Part shown: piece after piece, positions 11,814-22,904 of the stretch
Layout: every line of letters starts with the position of its first letter
Position numbering within the stretch: position 1 is the stretch's first letter
Source of the DNA: Linum tenue
Lineage: Eukaryota > Streptophyta > Magnoliopsida > Malpighiales > Linaceae
Direction of reading: 5' to 3'
Length of the DNA: 64,000 bases
Assembly (NCBI GenBank): GCA_946122785.1
Contig: CAMGYJ010000003.1
Span: 30,459,811 to 30,523,810, forward strand
The notes under the pieces: model-generated
Databases searched by the model: none
Seen by the model: only the letters and a program-made list of their open reading frames with translations
Told to the model about the DNA's origin: nothing
Position numbers and translations under genes: made by a program

Positions 11814-12753
11814 GGGGTCGTTTGCTTGAGGGTTTTGGTGATGGATTTGGTCATGGAAATATATCCATCATGGACTTGAACCGAAATCCATCGTTTGTCT
11901 TATGGAATTAGGGAGATGGAATTTGTGGGGCCCACCACTTTTGGGGTTCCAAATCCGTGGACCCCACGGACTTGGAAGTTCCACCTCTTGAGGTGGGATT
12001 TGGGTGATGGATTAAAATCCATGATGGTAAATTACCTTTCTACCCTTAATTATTTCTTTGATTACAAATTTGTCCTACTTTAATTCAATGGTCATGCAAC
12101 TATAAACTTTTATAATTTCGTATTTTATAAATATGAGAATTTATCATTTCATTTTGTAATATCGTATTTTATTTAAATATGAATGTATATGTGATTTGTT
12201 AGATTCACCTAGAAACACTTTATGCTCATCTTGTACATTATTATTTGATTGATTGTCGGATTCCACATCGGTGAGTTAGCAAGAAGATGATGAGTTGTAG
12301 CAATAAAGCGAGCAATTGGTTGCAATTGATACATAATATTGCGTACATTATTAGATGAATTATTTTTTTTATGAAGGATTATTAGATGAATTTTTAATTA
12401 GTGCCAAGATGAATTGTTAATTAGTGCCATATTGTAATACATTTCTATATTTGTAGTTGAATTATTAATCCACATAGTGTTAAAGATTTTAAAATTTCTT
12501 TCTATGTTTTTTATTAGTTTTAAATGAAAGATTTGGATTATAATATAGAAATATAATTAAATAAGGGTAACTAGGTAATTTGTATTTAATATCCACAAAT
12601 CTAATCAAAGAAAGTCCATAATCAAATCCATCAAGCAAACAATAGACTTGTTCAAATCCATAATGCCACCAAATCCATCATATATCCATGGTTTTCCAAA
12701 ACCCAGGTTTTACCAAAACCCTCATTTTTCAAATCCATGAAACAAACGACCCG
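11814..12753. mobile_element. Tourist-like (PIF/Harbinger) MITE, 940 bp
   Basis: Terminal inverted repeats GGGGTCGTTTGCTTGAGG and, at the other end, ...CAAACGACCCG are flanked by the 3-bp target TAA (11811-11813 and 12754-12756). The subterminal parts repeat ATCCAT and CCAAAACCC motifs. An internal GC-rich core (GGGGCCCACC and GTGGACCCCACGGACTTGG) is shared with the elements at 12984 and 25782. No transposase is encoded. The TAA duplication and termini support PIF/Harbinger. Confidence 0.8.
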
Positions 12754-12983
12754 TAAATTAAAAATTTATGTGTTTGGAATGTCATGTTCAAACCTTTAGA
12801 AATAAATTGAATTAAATTTCTAAATAGTGTTTGGCATAATTCCATAATTAAATTAAAAGTTCCCAACTATAGCCTTATTAGTTTCCAGCAAAACAACATT
12901 GTTATAACTCATTAAAAATTCATATTAAAAAAATGCAAGTGTCGAAGTTATCATCAAACCAATATGACTAAGAAAAAAACTAA

Positions 12984-13658
12984 GGCCTCGTTTGCTTCAT
13001 GGATTTGGTACTTAAAAATCAAGCATCATGGACTTTGTACACAATCCGTCGTTTGCTTGATGGATTTAGGAGGAATAAATCCGTGGGGCCCACAGACTTT
13101 GAGGGTCCAAATCCGTGGACCCACGGACTTGAGAATTCCACCCCAAGAGGTGGGATTTGTGTTGGGTACAGAGTCCATGATGACTTTTTACAATTTTAAC
13201 CCTACTAATTTCACTAATCACCTACTCATCCTCTTTCATTTATTAATTACCAACTTCAAGTGCATATTAATTTTACATTCAATATTTATTATTATTCATT
13301 GCACGAAAGCACTACATTGTAATATTGAAAACCTTAAGGAATTGTCTAATTGTGTGTTTGTTATTGATTAATGATGTTCATTTATTCCAATTGTGGTAGT
13401 GGGACGAACCTATTGGATGAAACATGTTTTAAACAAAAAATTATATTGTAAATATAAATAATACTCAATAAGGGTACTAAGGTAAATTCCTAATACAAGC
13501 ACAAATATAATAATGCCAAATCCATCATGAAATCTAACAAGCAAACAATGGTTTGTACCAAAAACAAAATGAGGCAATTCCATCATATATCCATGGTTTG
13601 TAAAACCCAGGTTTTAATCAAAACCTTCATTTTTCAAATCCATGAAGCAAACGATCCC
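12984..13658. mobile_element. Tourist-like (PIF/Harbinger) MITE, 675 bp
   Basis: Starts GGCCTCGTTTGCTTCATGG and ends with ...GAAGCAAACGATCCC, flanked by TAA at 12981-12983 and 13659-13661. It has the same GC-rich core (GGGGCCCACAGACTTTGAGG, then GTGGACCCACGGACTTG) as the element at 11814. It is a shorter member of the same family, 228 bp away. Confidence 0.8.
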
Positions 13659-13661
13659 TAA

Positions 13662-15400
13662 GTTGATAAAACTAGTAAACAATTGGAAAATTCATTTTCT
13701 AAAACATTCATTGTAACCCCATTTTCCCCTAAACCCAAGAGAGATTGTTCTCGTTATTATATATTAGGTTAAGTAGCAGTTGAGCGAGGAAGGTTAGACA
13801 CATAAATATGGAGTATTAGAGCCAAATTAAAGTGTTACGAGATCGGGTCATCGTAGCATTTCGTAGAAGACTGGGCTTGTGTATCTTTAGTATTTAATTA
13901 TTAGTTCGTATTTGGATATTATTTGAGTCTTTATTATTATTGTCTTAATTAATGTGCTCCTTGTTTAAGTTGGTTTTGGTTATTGTTAATCGTTTCCTTA
14001 GCGGAGTAGGAGTCATATTCTAGATGGAAAATGGTAGAGGCTTCTATTCCTATAAATATGTACTTGTTTAGTTCGTTTAATGATAAGAAGATTGGAACCC
14101 AAATATTTAGCTTTCGTTCTTTATCTGCTATTTCCTTAGTTATTTTCTTTGAGAGTTCTTTGCGTTTTATTCCTTTTATGAGAAAACCCTAAAAAACGTC
14201 ATCCCCTACGTTACAATACCGTAAGTCCGTAACATAAAGATATATGGGTTCTTTACTTAATAATTGAGAATAGTTTTTATCATAATTTGTAAAATATTTG
14301 TAGAATTCATTTGAAATTCTCCTCCATTCTTTGGAATTGCTAAAAATGCCTAAATTTCGCAATATTCAAAATTTAGAATTGAAAATGAATTTCTTTATAT
14401 TCCAAACACGAAAAGATTTCATTTCAAAATGGATTACTAAAAACTTATGGAAATCATTTATATCAAACGGTTTGTTAATGGTAGTATGGTACTGACAATT
14501 TTTGCTAAACCCAAGGTATATTCCTATCTAACCAAATTGGGTAGTGTATGAAATCCAAGTGTTAAGGTAAATAGGTAGAGTGTGGTGGGTTTATACCCAT
14601 ACCCATTTATTAGAGTTAGGGTTTTTAATCCATGGATTTGAATTTGTACCCATAATCATGCAAATTATAGCTTTGGACCTAAACTTAATAAATCTTTACA
14701 TTTACTACTTAAATTTAAAAAATTCTTTTGCATATAACGATATGCAGTGGTGTGAAATCTTGTATACAGATTAACCAGATTAACCGTATGATTAAATTTT
14801 GATTTAATTGTGGATTTAGAGATTTTAGAGATTTGAAATCTTTAAACCTAAAATCCACAACACAAAAAACAATAAAAAAACCATAACTTTCTATGAAATC
14901 TACGGATTCAGTGAACCCACGCCCTATATCATATTCTCCAAACTACTCCTAATTGTGAATTGTTGATTGTAATGTGGGGTTTTTTTTTATGATTACTTGG
15001 TATTTATCATTAGGTATAGTTTTAGTATTATTTCGGTAATTCTCCAATATATTAGCAAATTTATCTGGTAACAATACTTATTCATATTTAAAAATGATAT
15101 TTTGTCGGTATGAAACGGTTGAACTATAATCGTACTACAAAATCCTACTTGTAACTTGTCCAATATAACTTCCAACGTTAAGTTTTCACAAACCTTTGGT
15201 TTGAAAACTCAATGCAAGAGCAACTTATGTAGCAAACAAGCTCGAGATTTTGGCTTCTTCAAAATTTTGATTCTTGGACAATTACTTGACATGAAGTCTT
15301 GCTCTTTTCTCTTCTCCTTCATGATACCAGCTTACATATTACATAATTACATTGTATCAGTCTGCACTTGCTAGAGTTCAAGCATAGTTCCTTGGGCAAA
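13662..15400. other. Intergenic, AT-rich, no gene recognised
   Basis: Positions 13770-14220 read like a solo LTR or a leader (CTATAAATATG near 14050), but no TG...CA ends with a target duplication could be fixed. Positions 14280-14470 hold GAATTC-rich, MITE-like sequence. No conserved protein is present. Confidence 0.4.
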
Positions 15401-16658
15401 TGTCCAACGTGTATTGCACAAGAACATGTCAGCTTTGCCATGGCTCGGACTCGGAGCACAGTGGCCAAGGGTTGATATTATCGTGCTATGTTTCTTGCTC
15501 AAGCTTCAAGATTCACACATAGCCACAGGTCCAGAAAATTAAGAAACAATTATGTAACAAAAGTTTGGGACCATCTAGTATTGATGCCAATATACTTCAG
15601 TTGTCCCAAAATCTCGTATTTTCCAGAATAATCAGGCTCTGATCAAGAGGTCTAGAAAGAAATCGACTTTGATGTTCTGTTCTATTCATTTCGAGTCCAG
15701 CAGTAGCTGAAAACATAATCACAACTGGAGTTTCAGAAAATCTCTCATGTTATTATGAACCAAGTAAAACTAGAGTGCTTCTCCCTTCAGTCAACCGGCG
15801 GCAACAGAGCACTGCAGGAGATTCATTTAGCTGCAAAACAAATCAAAACACAATATAATATCAAAGTGATTTAGTTCCCCAGCCAAAGCAAATCTGAGGA
15901 GATCAACGCCTCAGACTATCAAACAAAGCAACCTCTTCCACGTCTCACAAAGTTCAATTCATTACCACGAGTAAGAGAATATGCACACTATAAGCAGAGG
16001 ATACATCATACATGTCACCAATGCATTAACCATATGAACAAAATAAATCAATGGTGTAGCAGAACTCAGTAAACTAAACCTCATGCTGTAGGAGTATAGA
16101 CTCTTAGAGTCTCTATGGAGACAAGAATAAAGAAGAGTAGAATGCTGTAGGATCGTTTGAACAGTAATCAAGATCATTGAACGCCGATTTGCTTCTAATT
16201 GGCATTCAATGCAATCCAATCCAGCTTGTGACTCCGGCTTGGGGATACATGACTATGCTGATTAGGTTTAATCTCAAAACAGTGAAATCCAAATCATAAT
16301 ATGGTAACACTGAACCATTTACGTACGTAAAGAGGCGGTCCACAGGCACACAAATGAACAAATTGCAGTAGCCCGCCACAGTCGTGAGCAAATAGTATGA
16401 AGTTTGACAGAATAGTCTCCCACAATATACACAGATCATCAGACAAAAACAGAAACACACTTCTTCTATTATGGATAACTCGCAATTCCAATCCACTCAG
16501 ACAACTCATAGTTTCAACTTGAAATGACGAGATCAAAGAAAATGGGGGGGTAAGACTGCGAATTATACCGGCTCAGAAGCCCTCATCGTAGCCAATTATG
16601 TTAGTTATTGCGATGGTATAAACAGGCTTAAAAAGCAGACCAAGGTGCAGAACATACA
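15401..16658. other. Unassigned region downstream of the ATP synthase gene
   Basis: Moderate GC without a recognisable protein. The minus-strand open frames around 15962-16536 lack known domains. It could be an extended 3' UTR of the ATP synthase transcript or a non-coding RNA, but nothing decisive is visible. Confidence 0.35.
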
Positions 16659-16666
16659 ATCGCAGA

Positions 16667-17247
16667 CAGTGGCGGATCCAGGGGGTGGCCACCCCGGGCC
16701 CCGGCCCAGCCCTCTCCTGGATGCGGAACTAGTGTATCCCTTATGAGTTTATCGATTTAATCATTTGGCCCAGTGTTATTTTATAATAAAATTGTGTGTA
16801 ATTAGGAAAATGGGTAAGATGAACATATTCAAATCACAACTCTAAATTTAGCATGAAAATTCTAGCTCCAATAGTTCTCATATAAAGAAAAGCAAACAAT
16901 GAAACCTAAAATTCTAAAACGTAAAAGACTAAAAGAAATATGAGGTTTATTCTCTTAAGAAATTACTTGAGCAGCTGTTGAAAATAGGAATTGATTAGTC
17001 GATTGTGTTGACATTTGCGCAACAAAATGAACGATGAATTTCTCTCCAATTGGTTAACTATTTTATCTTAAAGAGAGTATGCTATTGATGTGGATGTAAA
17101 CTCTATTATTGATGAATTCACTATATTAAAATTTAAAAAATTTACGTGTACAATTGATATTGTAAAAAAAACAGTGATTTTTTTACGATATCTAATTTTC
17201 TAATGAAATGCGGCCCAGTGCTACGCTGTGTCCTGGATCCGCCGCTG
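16667..17247. mobile_element. Non-autonomous hAT element, 581 bp
   Basis: Terminal inverted repeats CAGTGGCGGATCCAGG and CCTGGATCCGCCGCTG bound a 581-bp sequence without a transposase. A perfect 8-bp target duplication ATCGCAGA lies at 16659-16666 and 17248-17255. The ends and 8-bp duplication identify hAT. It lies about 160 bp past the ATP synthase stop codon, so it may fall in or near that gene's 3' UTR. Confidence 0.9.
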
Positions 17248-17407
17248 ATCGCAGATTTGCTGGTATTCTATAGCTTGTAATCAGAAATCAAAAGCTCATT
17301 TCCAACTACCAAAAATGAAAAGCAAAATCAAAGAATGTATTCTGTAGCAGATCTTTCTCCGGCGACATTAATCGGATACTGAAGCAAGCAATATTAGGTA
17401 GCAAAAT

Positions 17408-17681
17408 CTACCTCTTGTGCCTCTGGACGAACTTGGAATTCTTGGCGTCCTCCTCTGCGAATCAATGAACAAATTAGGGTTTGTAAACTAAAATCCATGA
17501 AATACACGGTGGAAAGCGACCAAGATGAAACAAAACGCGTAGATAGAGGAATCGCACCAGTTAGGCCGAGGGAGAGCTTGGTGATGATGGTCCCGGTGAC
17601 GGCGAAACCGACAAGGAACGGCCAGTTGCGATTCCATTCTCGCTTGAAGAAAACTGGCCACGGGTCGAACAGCCTCGGCAT
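17408..17681 (-). CDS. Mitochondrial ATP synthase 6 kDa subunit
   Basis: Small accessory subunit of the plant mitochondrial F1Fo ATP synthase, acting at the inner membrane. Two exons, 17558-17681 and 17408-17454, join at a GT-AG intron of 103 bp. They encode 56 residues with no frame break. The N-terminus MPRLFDPWPVFFKREWNRNW is followed by a hydrophobic segment (PFLVGFAVTGTIITKLSLGL, about residues 21-40). The hydrophilic end is EEDAKNSKFVQRHKR. This arrangement and the FDPWPVFFKREW and EEDAKNSKFV motifs are those of the conserved plant family, and the length is typical. A larger open frame in the same phase extends upstream, but the conserved protein starts at this ATG. Upstream TGGGCC motifs suit a nuclear mitochondrial gene. 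Confidence 0.93.
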
Positions 17682-17899
17682 TTTCTCTCCGGATGGTATG
17701 ATCTTCTTCCCGAAGTTGGATCCTGGGCTCTCGTGAAATTCTCGGAGATTGGTGTACGGAAGGCGATCGGGTAATATATTTGCCCGAGGAATCGATGTTG
17801 TAAGGCACGACTCTGTCGTGGCCGTCCGATCATAAATCTTTCGGCCTGAGACCCATGATCCAACAAGAATACTGATATTAGGATCGGACCATGAATAAT

Positions 17900-17934
17900 T
17901 GGGCCTTATCGATGGGTCGCTAGATTTATGGGCC
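17900..17934 (-). promoter_or_regulatory. Two TGGGCC site II-type motifs
   Basis: TGGGCC occurs at 17900-17905 and 17929-17934, about 220-250 bp upstream of the ATP synthase start codon. Paired TGGGCY site II elements are known in plant promoters of mitochondrial and ribosomal genes and are bound by TCP factors. The role here is inferred. Confidence 0.5.
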
Positions 17935-17939
17935 ATCCT

Positions 17940-18332
17940 TTATGATTGCTTTGCCACTCAAAACTAAGTTGATTTAGTTGGTTGAAAATTGAAGGATAAT
18001 GTATATTTTTTATTTAAAAATTTTCAAGATTTTTTTATATTATCCAAACCTATTAAAATTCTATTAATTATCCAATATTTTTTATAATGTATCAAAATAT
18101 TAGTCATTTTTACGTTATCGTTAATAATTTTGTAATTCTTTTGTTAGTTAAAATATTAAAATTTTGGAATGTTGACCTTCCTGAGTCTCTTCCAATTCAA
18201 TATCATGTTGTCAAGGAAATATTACTAACAAAGTTGCCAATTGGAAGTTAACATTTGGCTAATTTTTAGTATTTCGATAAGTTTGGATAAAAAATAAACA
18301 TTACCCAAAATTGAAATAAGGTAATAAACAAG
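17940..18332. other. AT-rich spacer between the ATP synthase gene and the MuDR element
   Basis: Strongly AT-rich. No gene or defined repeat was recognised. Confidence 0.4.
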
Positions 18333-18419
18333 GAAAAAATCCAAAACTACCACTGTTTAAAAAAATTACAAAAATACCACTCATTCCCAACAATTTCCAA
18401 AAATACCACCCTTTATTAA

Positions 18420-18797
18420 AAACCGCCCCTCTAAGTGGCGGTTAATAAACAAACCGCGCCTCCTGGCAGCGGTTTACAATATAACCGCCTCGTCAGCCAG
18501 CTTTTTCATTTTCCAGCTAAAACCGCTCCTCTAAGGAGCGGTTTATATGCAAACCCTACCACAAAACGCTTGAAGAGGAAGCGTTTTAGTGTCGGCATGA
18601 TAAACCGCCCCTACAGGGCGCGGTTTACTTTGTCCACACACAAACCGCTGCCTAAAGGTGCGGTTTGTTGTCGACAGCAGACATAAACCGCTGCCCCAAG
18701 GCGCGGTTTGTGTCTGCTCATCCGACAGCAGACATGTCGGCATGCAGGGGGTGGGGCTGCATTGCAGACCTAAAACCGCTCCCCCCACCCGCGGTTT
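18420..18797. repeat. Array of eight 25-bp palindromes AAACCGC...GCGGTTT
   Basis: Eight units of exactly 25 bp lie at 18420-18444, 18451-18475, 18520-18544, 18563-18587, 18602-18626, 18642-18666, 18685-18709 and 18773-18797. Each starts AAACCGC (AAAACGC in the fourth) and, apart from the first and fourth variants, ends GCGGTTT. The arm sequences co-vary so that the halves stay complementary (for example CGCTCCT...AGGAGCG). Spacers are 6-63 bp; several repeat CAGCAGACAT or GTCGGCATG. The array sits directly upstream of the TATA box at 18815. It may bind the transposase or form hairpin RNA; neither is shown. Confidence 0.9.
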
Positions 18798-18814
18798 GTG
18801 GTCCAAAATTCCCC

Positions 18815-18822
18815 TATAAAAG
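18815..18822 (+). promoter_or_regulatory. TATA box of the MuDR transposase
   Basis: TATAAAAG lies 18 bp after the last palindrome and about 420 bp before the start codon, with a leader intron in between. Confidence 0.65.
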
Positions 18823-18936
18823 GCTGATTCAGAGAACTCAAATTCTTCACACTCCTCCTCTTCCTTCTTCAAATTTCAGTTTTGCACCTTTAAATTATTT
18901 AGTTTTTGCGATTTAATTCGTAAGTTTGTTTTGTAT

Positions 18937-19222
18937 TACTTATCATTGCCCTTTGTGATTTTATATTAGTAACTTAATTACTTTTCATTACCCTTTGTGA
19001 TTTTATGTTAGTAACTTAATTACTTTTCATTGTCCTTTGTGATTTTATGTTAGTAACTTAATTACTTTTCATTGTCCTTTTTTATTTTATGTTAGTAACT
19101 TATTTACTTTTCATTGTCCTTTGTGATTTTAGGTTAGTAACTTAATTACTTTTCATTGTCATGTCCCTCTTGTATTACTTATCATTGTCTTTGTGATTTT
19201 ATGTTAGTAACTTAATTACAGT
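18937..19222. repeat. About six tandem 42-bp units in the leader intron
   Basis: The unit contains TTTTCATTGTCCTTTGTGAT followed by TTTATGTTAGTAACTTAATTAC and repeats with few changes. It lies inside a probable 5'-UTR intron (GT at 18920, AG at 19231-19232) that ends immediately before the ATG at 19233. Confidence 0.8.
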
Positions 19223-19232
19223 TTTATTGCAG

Positions 19233-20822
19233 ATGGCATTCCAAAGGTTCACGATTGGGTTGCGGTGGAATGGTTACACGGAAGAGACCGAAAAGGGTGT
19301 AAGTTACGTCGGTGGCAATTTTTATAGAATGAAGGTCCATACGAGACCGACGCTTGAAGAACTCCATCAAATGTGCACTCAGATTACCTGCATGGATGGC
19401 ACTAGAAGAGTTGATCAAATGGTGCATCGATATCCAAACAAACATGACGGGTCGCTGTGGAATGAGGAATTCCTCCTTACCACTCAGGAGGACGTTGATG
19501 CCATGGTCCAATTTTTGACCACCAATAAAATTAAGCAAGCGGAGATGTTCGTTTACACCGAGGACGTCGAAGGCGGTGTAGGTCATTCTGGAGATGGCCA
19601 AACATCTGGTATCCACGGTGGGAGTGTATAATACGAGGATCATCCCCACCAGGATTTCCAAGACTCGAGCTGGAGGCAGGAGTATCATCATAGAACTGGA
19701 GGTCATCATCAATCCTTCCCGTCATATGAAGAAGAAGCTCAACAGGCGGATCACAACCAACAAGCAGGCTACCAGTACCCACCCGAGTACAACTTCTATC
19801 AAAGCGGTGTTAGTTACCACAACTACCATTACGGAGCTGGTGAAGGTGCCTTTCATGATGATAATCAGATGGAAGAAGAGGTCAATCCAAGTCCAGTTAG
19901 TGACCCTGAGATTGAAGAAGAGGAAGGCGAAGTTAGTGCAGACAGCTCCGATCCGCTGGAAGGTGCTGATGATTCTGGTCCAGATTCAGACGCAGACGGT
20001 GATGAGGTACCTCACGACCGTGTACCTATTCCATACTACAATCACATTCAAAATGAAGATTGGTATGTTGATGCCGACATGGACCCGCCAGAGGTGCCAG
20101 TATGGGGTGCACTCACTGGCTTTACTAAGGGCCAACAATTTGGAACGAAGAATGAGGTCCGGCACGCTATTGCCACTGAAGCAATGACTCGGAGTTTTGA
20201 ATGGCAAACAACCCATTCCAACACAAAGAGGCTGATGGTTCGATGCAAGAATGAAAATGCGGGATGCAAAGCTAGGGTTCGGGCCATCAAGAGCAAGAGA
20301 GTCGGCCATTGGGTCATATCCCGTGCGGTGAACACACACACATGTGTGTCATCAATAACATCCCAAGACCATCGACAGTTGAAATCAAGGGTGGTTGTCG
20401 CGGCTATCAAACATCTAATTGAGGAGGAGCCCGGCCTGAAGGTGAAAACCATCATCGCCGACATTTCTAGTCGTTATGGTTATATCATTAACTACAAGAA
20501 AGCATGGCATGGGAAACAGAAAGCCATGGCTGTCGTGTATGGTGACTGGGAAGAATCATATGCATTCCTTCCCAAATTGATTTTGGCGTTGGAGGTGTCT
20601 AACCCTGGCACCATTTTCTCGCCTCGCTACCAAGATGAAGAAATTCAACCGCCGGTGCCTGGTAACAAGCGCCAATTCAAGCGTCTTTTTTGGGCATTCA
20701 AGCCATGTATTGATGGTTTTCCATACTGTGTTCCTATGATTCAAGTTGATGGAACATTCCTTACCGGCAAGTACAAGGGTACTCTACTGATCGCCAGCGG
20801 AGCAAATGCAAATAGAGCAATA
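19233..20822 (+). pseudogene. MuDR-type MULE transposase, nonsense-mutated and truncated
   Basis: The frame is continuous from ATG 19233 except for one TAA at 19629-19631. Beyond it the same frame continues through an acidic and Y/H/Q-rich linker. Next comes the MuDR DNA-binding domain: FTKGQQFGTKNEVRHAIATE, then RCKNENAGCKARVRAI, ending HTCVSS. The start of the catalytic domain follows (PMIQVDGTFLTGKYKGTLL), giving the first Asp of the DDE triad. The family match ends at GANANRAI, so the remaining catalytic residues are missing and the copy cannot be active. The N-terminal 130 residues (FTIGLRWNGY...) resemble the N-terminal extension often found on such transposases. No other frameshift was noticed, so decay is recent apart from the truncation. 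Confidence 0.85.
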
Positions 20823-20840
20823 CATAATTGGCCCTTCACT

Positions 20841-21540
20841 TGATTTGTCATCTTTTTGTTGATGATCTATTTATTTTTCAGCGTTGGTCATAAGATAGCC
20901 GTCGGAACCCTTCTTTTCATACAGAAAGTCAACTTCCACAAATGTGCTCTATTTGTGTCCAAGCAAGCAAAAAAAAAAAACATAAAGAGCAACCTTGCTA
21001 GTATTTCCGGAATTTCAAATGATGTGTAAGGAAGAAACTCTATGGACCTGATTGCAAGTTTTGAATAGTTATAGGATGAAGTGTTTTTTTCATTTACAGT
21101 GTAGATGTTATATTTTGTTGTGTGAAATAAAATTTTGTCCGGATGGCTTTCTACTTCTTCATCTCTTTGAGAAGTTTCTAGAGAGTGTGAACAATCCGTT
21201 CGATCCCTCTCGACCTCGCTATCATATTCTCTCCAGATTCTCGATTGTTCATCTTCTTGGCGATCAAGTTTCTTGATTTTCTTTCGATTCAGTTAAATCC
21301 TTCCGCTTACTCACTCTAACTCTTCCGTTCTCTTCACAGATTTCTGATTAATTACTCTTATTTTCATAATTCTCCTTCGAGTTTGATGAGAAACCCTAAG
21401 TCTATTCTATGGTGGCTTTCTCGACGATTTCTTCGACGTTTGGTATTATGACGTCTACCACTCTCTTGGCTTCTCATCCATTCTTTATCACCAACAGAGA
21501 TGAACTTTGACTCTAGTAGGTAACTATTCCTCTCTCTAGC
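20841..21540. other. Junction and possible Copia LTR/leader
   Basis: The first 250 bp are unrelated to the MULE. From about 21140 the sequence is CT-rich and leader-like, leading into the Copia gag remnant, and may be its LTR and 5' UTR. The LTR ends were not defined. Confidence 0.4.
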
Positions 21541-21549
21541 TTGCATTGC

Positions 21550-22660
21550 AACTCATGGGTCAGATCGATGCGGATGGGGCTTTACTCAAGGAACAAGCTC
21601 TCACTCATCGATTTGTGTGCTCTTATTCCGCCTCCTAAAGATCCACTATAAAATGATTGGGAACAAGCCAACGTTATGGTTATTGGATGACTTCTGTGAT
21701 TTGTTACCCAAGAAATAGCACAATGTGTGGTTGAGGAATTTTACAATACTATATAGCATTGGTGCTATAGGTTTTTGCCTTTATGGTACAACTTGAAATT
21801 GTACCTTTAACGTTACGGTACAACTTCAGATTGTACTTATACTTTTTGTTCAAATTCTTTTATGGTACAACTTAAACTTGTACCTTATGTGATGGTACAA
21901 CTTCAAGTTGTAAAGTTGTGCCATAACATAATGATACAAATTCCTTTATGGTACAACCTAAACTTATACATTTAATGTTATGGTACAACTTCAAGTTGTA
22001 CATTAAAGCACCAATGCTGTATAGCATAGTAGAAGTGCTCATGTGTGCTTTAGTTCAACATTGCGGTTAAAATGTGGAGTGAAATGTTCAGTGATGGGAA
22101 ATGAAGTCAGAATCTTATTTATCTACGATGAGATTTCAGCTCTCAAGCAGGGAACCCTATCTATAAGTGCCTATTTATCAAATTTCGTATAGTTTAGGAA
22201 GAATTAGTGATTGTCCGTCCCCTTCCCACATGCAAATGTAACCCTAAGTGTACCCGTGAAACTGCTTCGATTCCTCGAGAGTATATGCATAGAGATTAAG
22301 TCAATAGGTTGCTGAAAGGACTCAGTGAGAACTTTGTTGGATTCGTTCTCAGTTCTTCATAATGGTCTCGTTGCCTTAAGTCACCAAGGTCATTGCTTGC
22401 CTTATTCAGCATGAAATGCAGCCCACTGTACTTCCTCATTTCTACAAGTTGTTATTCCTCTACTAAATTTTGGGTGTTCAAGTGTTGCCCTATTTTATAT
22501 AGCAACCTGACTGACTACATTTAAGGACACAGTTACATTTATCATTCCTCTCTTCCATCTCTTTTATCATCCTTAGCATGGATTGTTGACAATGGTGCAA
22601 CTCAACATGTAGTATTTGTTGTCCATATATTTGAAACTTATAGAACAATAAGTCACTGAT
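21550..22660 (+). pseudogene. Ty1/Copia gag-protease remnant
   Basis: Broken frames translate to Copia gag signatures: DWEQANVMVIG near 21658, then after an inserted MITE LRDEISALKQGTLSISAYFI (from about 22118) and LPTCKC. The protease-like AWIVDNGATQHV lies near 22577-22612, matching the Copia protease active-site pattern with Asp present. Several stops and frameshifts interrupt it, and no integrase, RT or RNase H follows. Confidence 0.75.
21748..22030. mobile_element. Palindrome-rich MITE inserted in Copia gag
   Basis: Terminal inverted repeats share the block AGCATTGGTGCT on both ends (left ACTATATAGC..., right ...GCTATACAGC read inward). The 280-bp interior is an array of TTATGGTACAACTT and AAGTTGTACCTT half-sites. 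Pairs form palindromes such as GGTACAACTT-C-AAGTTGTAC. It interrupts the gag reading. The target duplication is unclear and the superfamily is unassigned. Confidence 0.65.
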
Positions 22661-22855
22661 GCAATTGTATTATATCACAAAGCAACAAAATCCTATAAAT
22701 GTATAGGGTTGTACTCCACGGGTCTTTCAATAGTAACTACTTCGTAACTGTATATTTGTGCTAGCACAAAGATGCAATAAAAAGTAAATACGATGGGTTG
22801 AGGTTCCCTATGATGGCCGATTTTTTACTATAAGTAAAGCAAACAATTAAAAGAC

Positions 22856-22856
<1 letters not shown>

Positions 22857-22904
<48 letters not shown>
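22857..22904. repeat. (TAGA)n microsatellite
   Basis: About twelve uninterrupted TAGA tetranucleotides in AT-rich sequence. Confidence 0.95.

Larger units (their letters stand above)
18333..20840 (+). mobile_element. MuDR-type Mutator-like element, 3' truncated
   Basis: The left part (18333-18419) is a plausible terminal region (CCAAAACTACCACTG, ACAAAAATACCAC). It is followed by the palindrome array, a TATA box, a leader intron and a MULE transposase. The transposase stops matching its family near 20820, where the sequence becomes unrelated. The right terminal repeat was not found. The left boundary is approximate. Confidence 0.6.

Noticed and set aside
13770..14220. Possible solo LTR
   Set aside because: Has a leader-like TATA region, but no TG...CA ends with matching target duplication could be fixed.
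17394..17936. A single 180-codon protein on the minus strand
   Set aside because: Only the part after the ATG at 17681 matches a known family, and the family's C-terminus requires splicing out 17455-17557. The upstream part is leader and promoter with TGGGCC motifs.
18420..18797. CRISPR-like appearance of eight 25-bp repeats with spacers
   Set aside because: This is plant nuclear DNA, spacer lengths range from 6 to 63 bp, there is no cas gene, and the array is embedded in a Mutator-like element.
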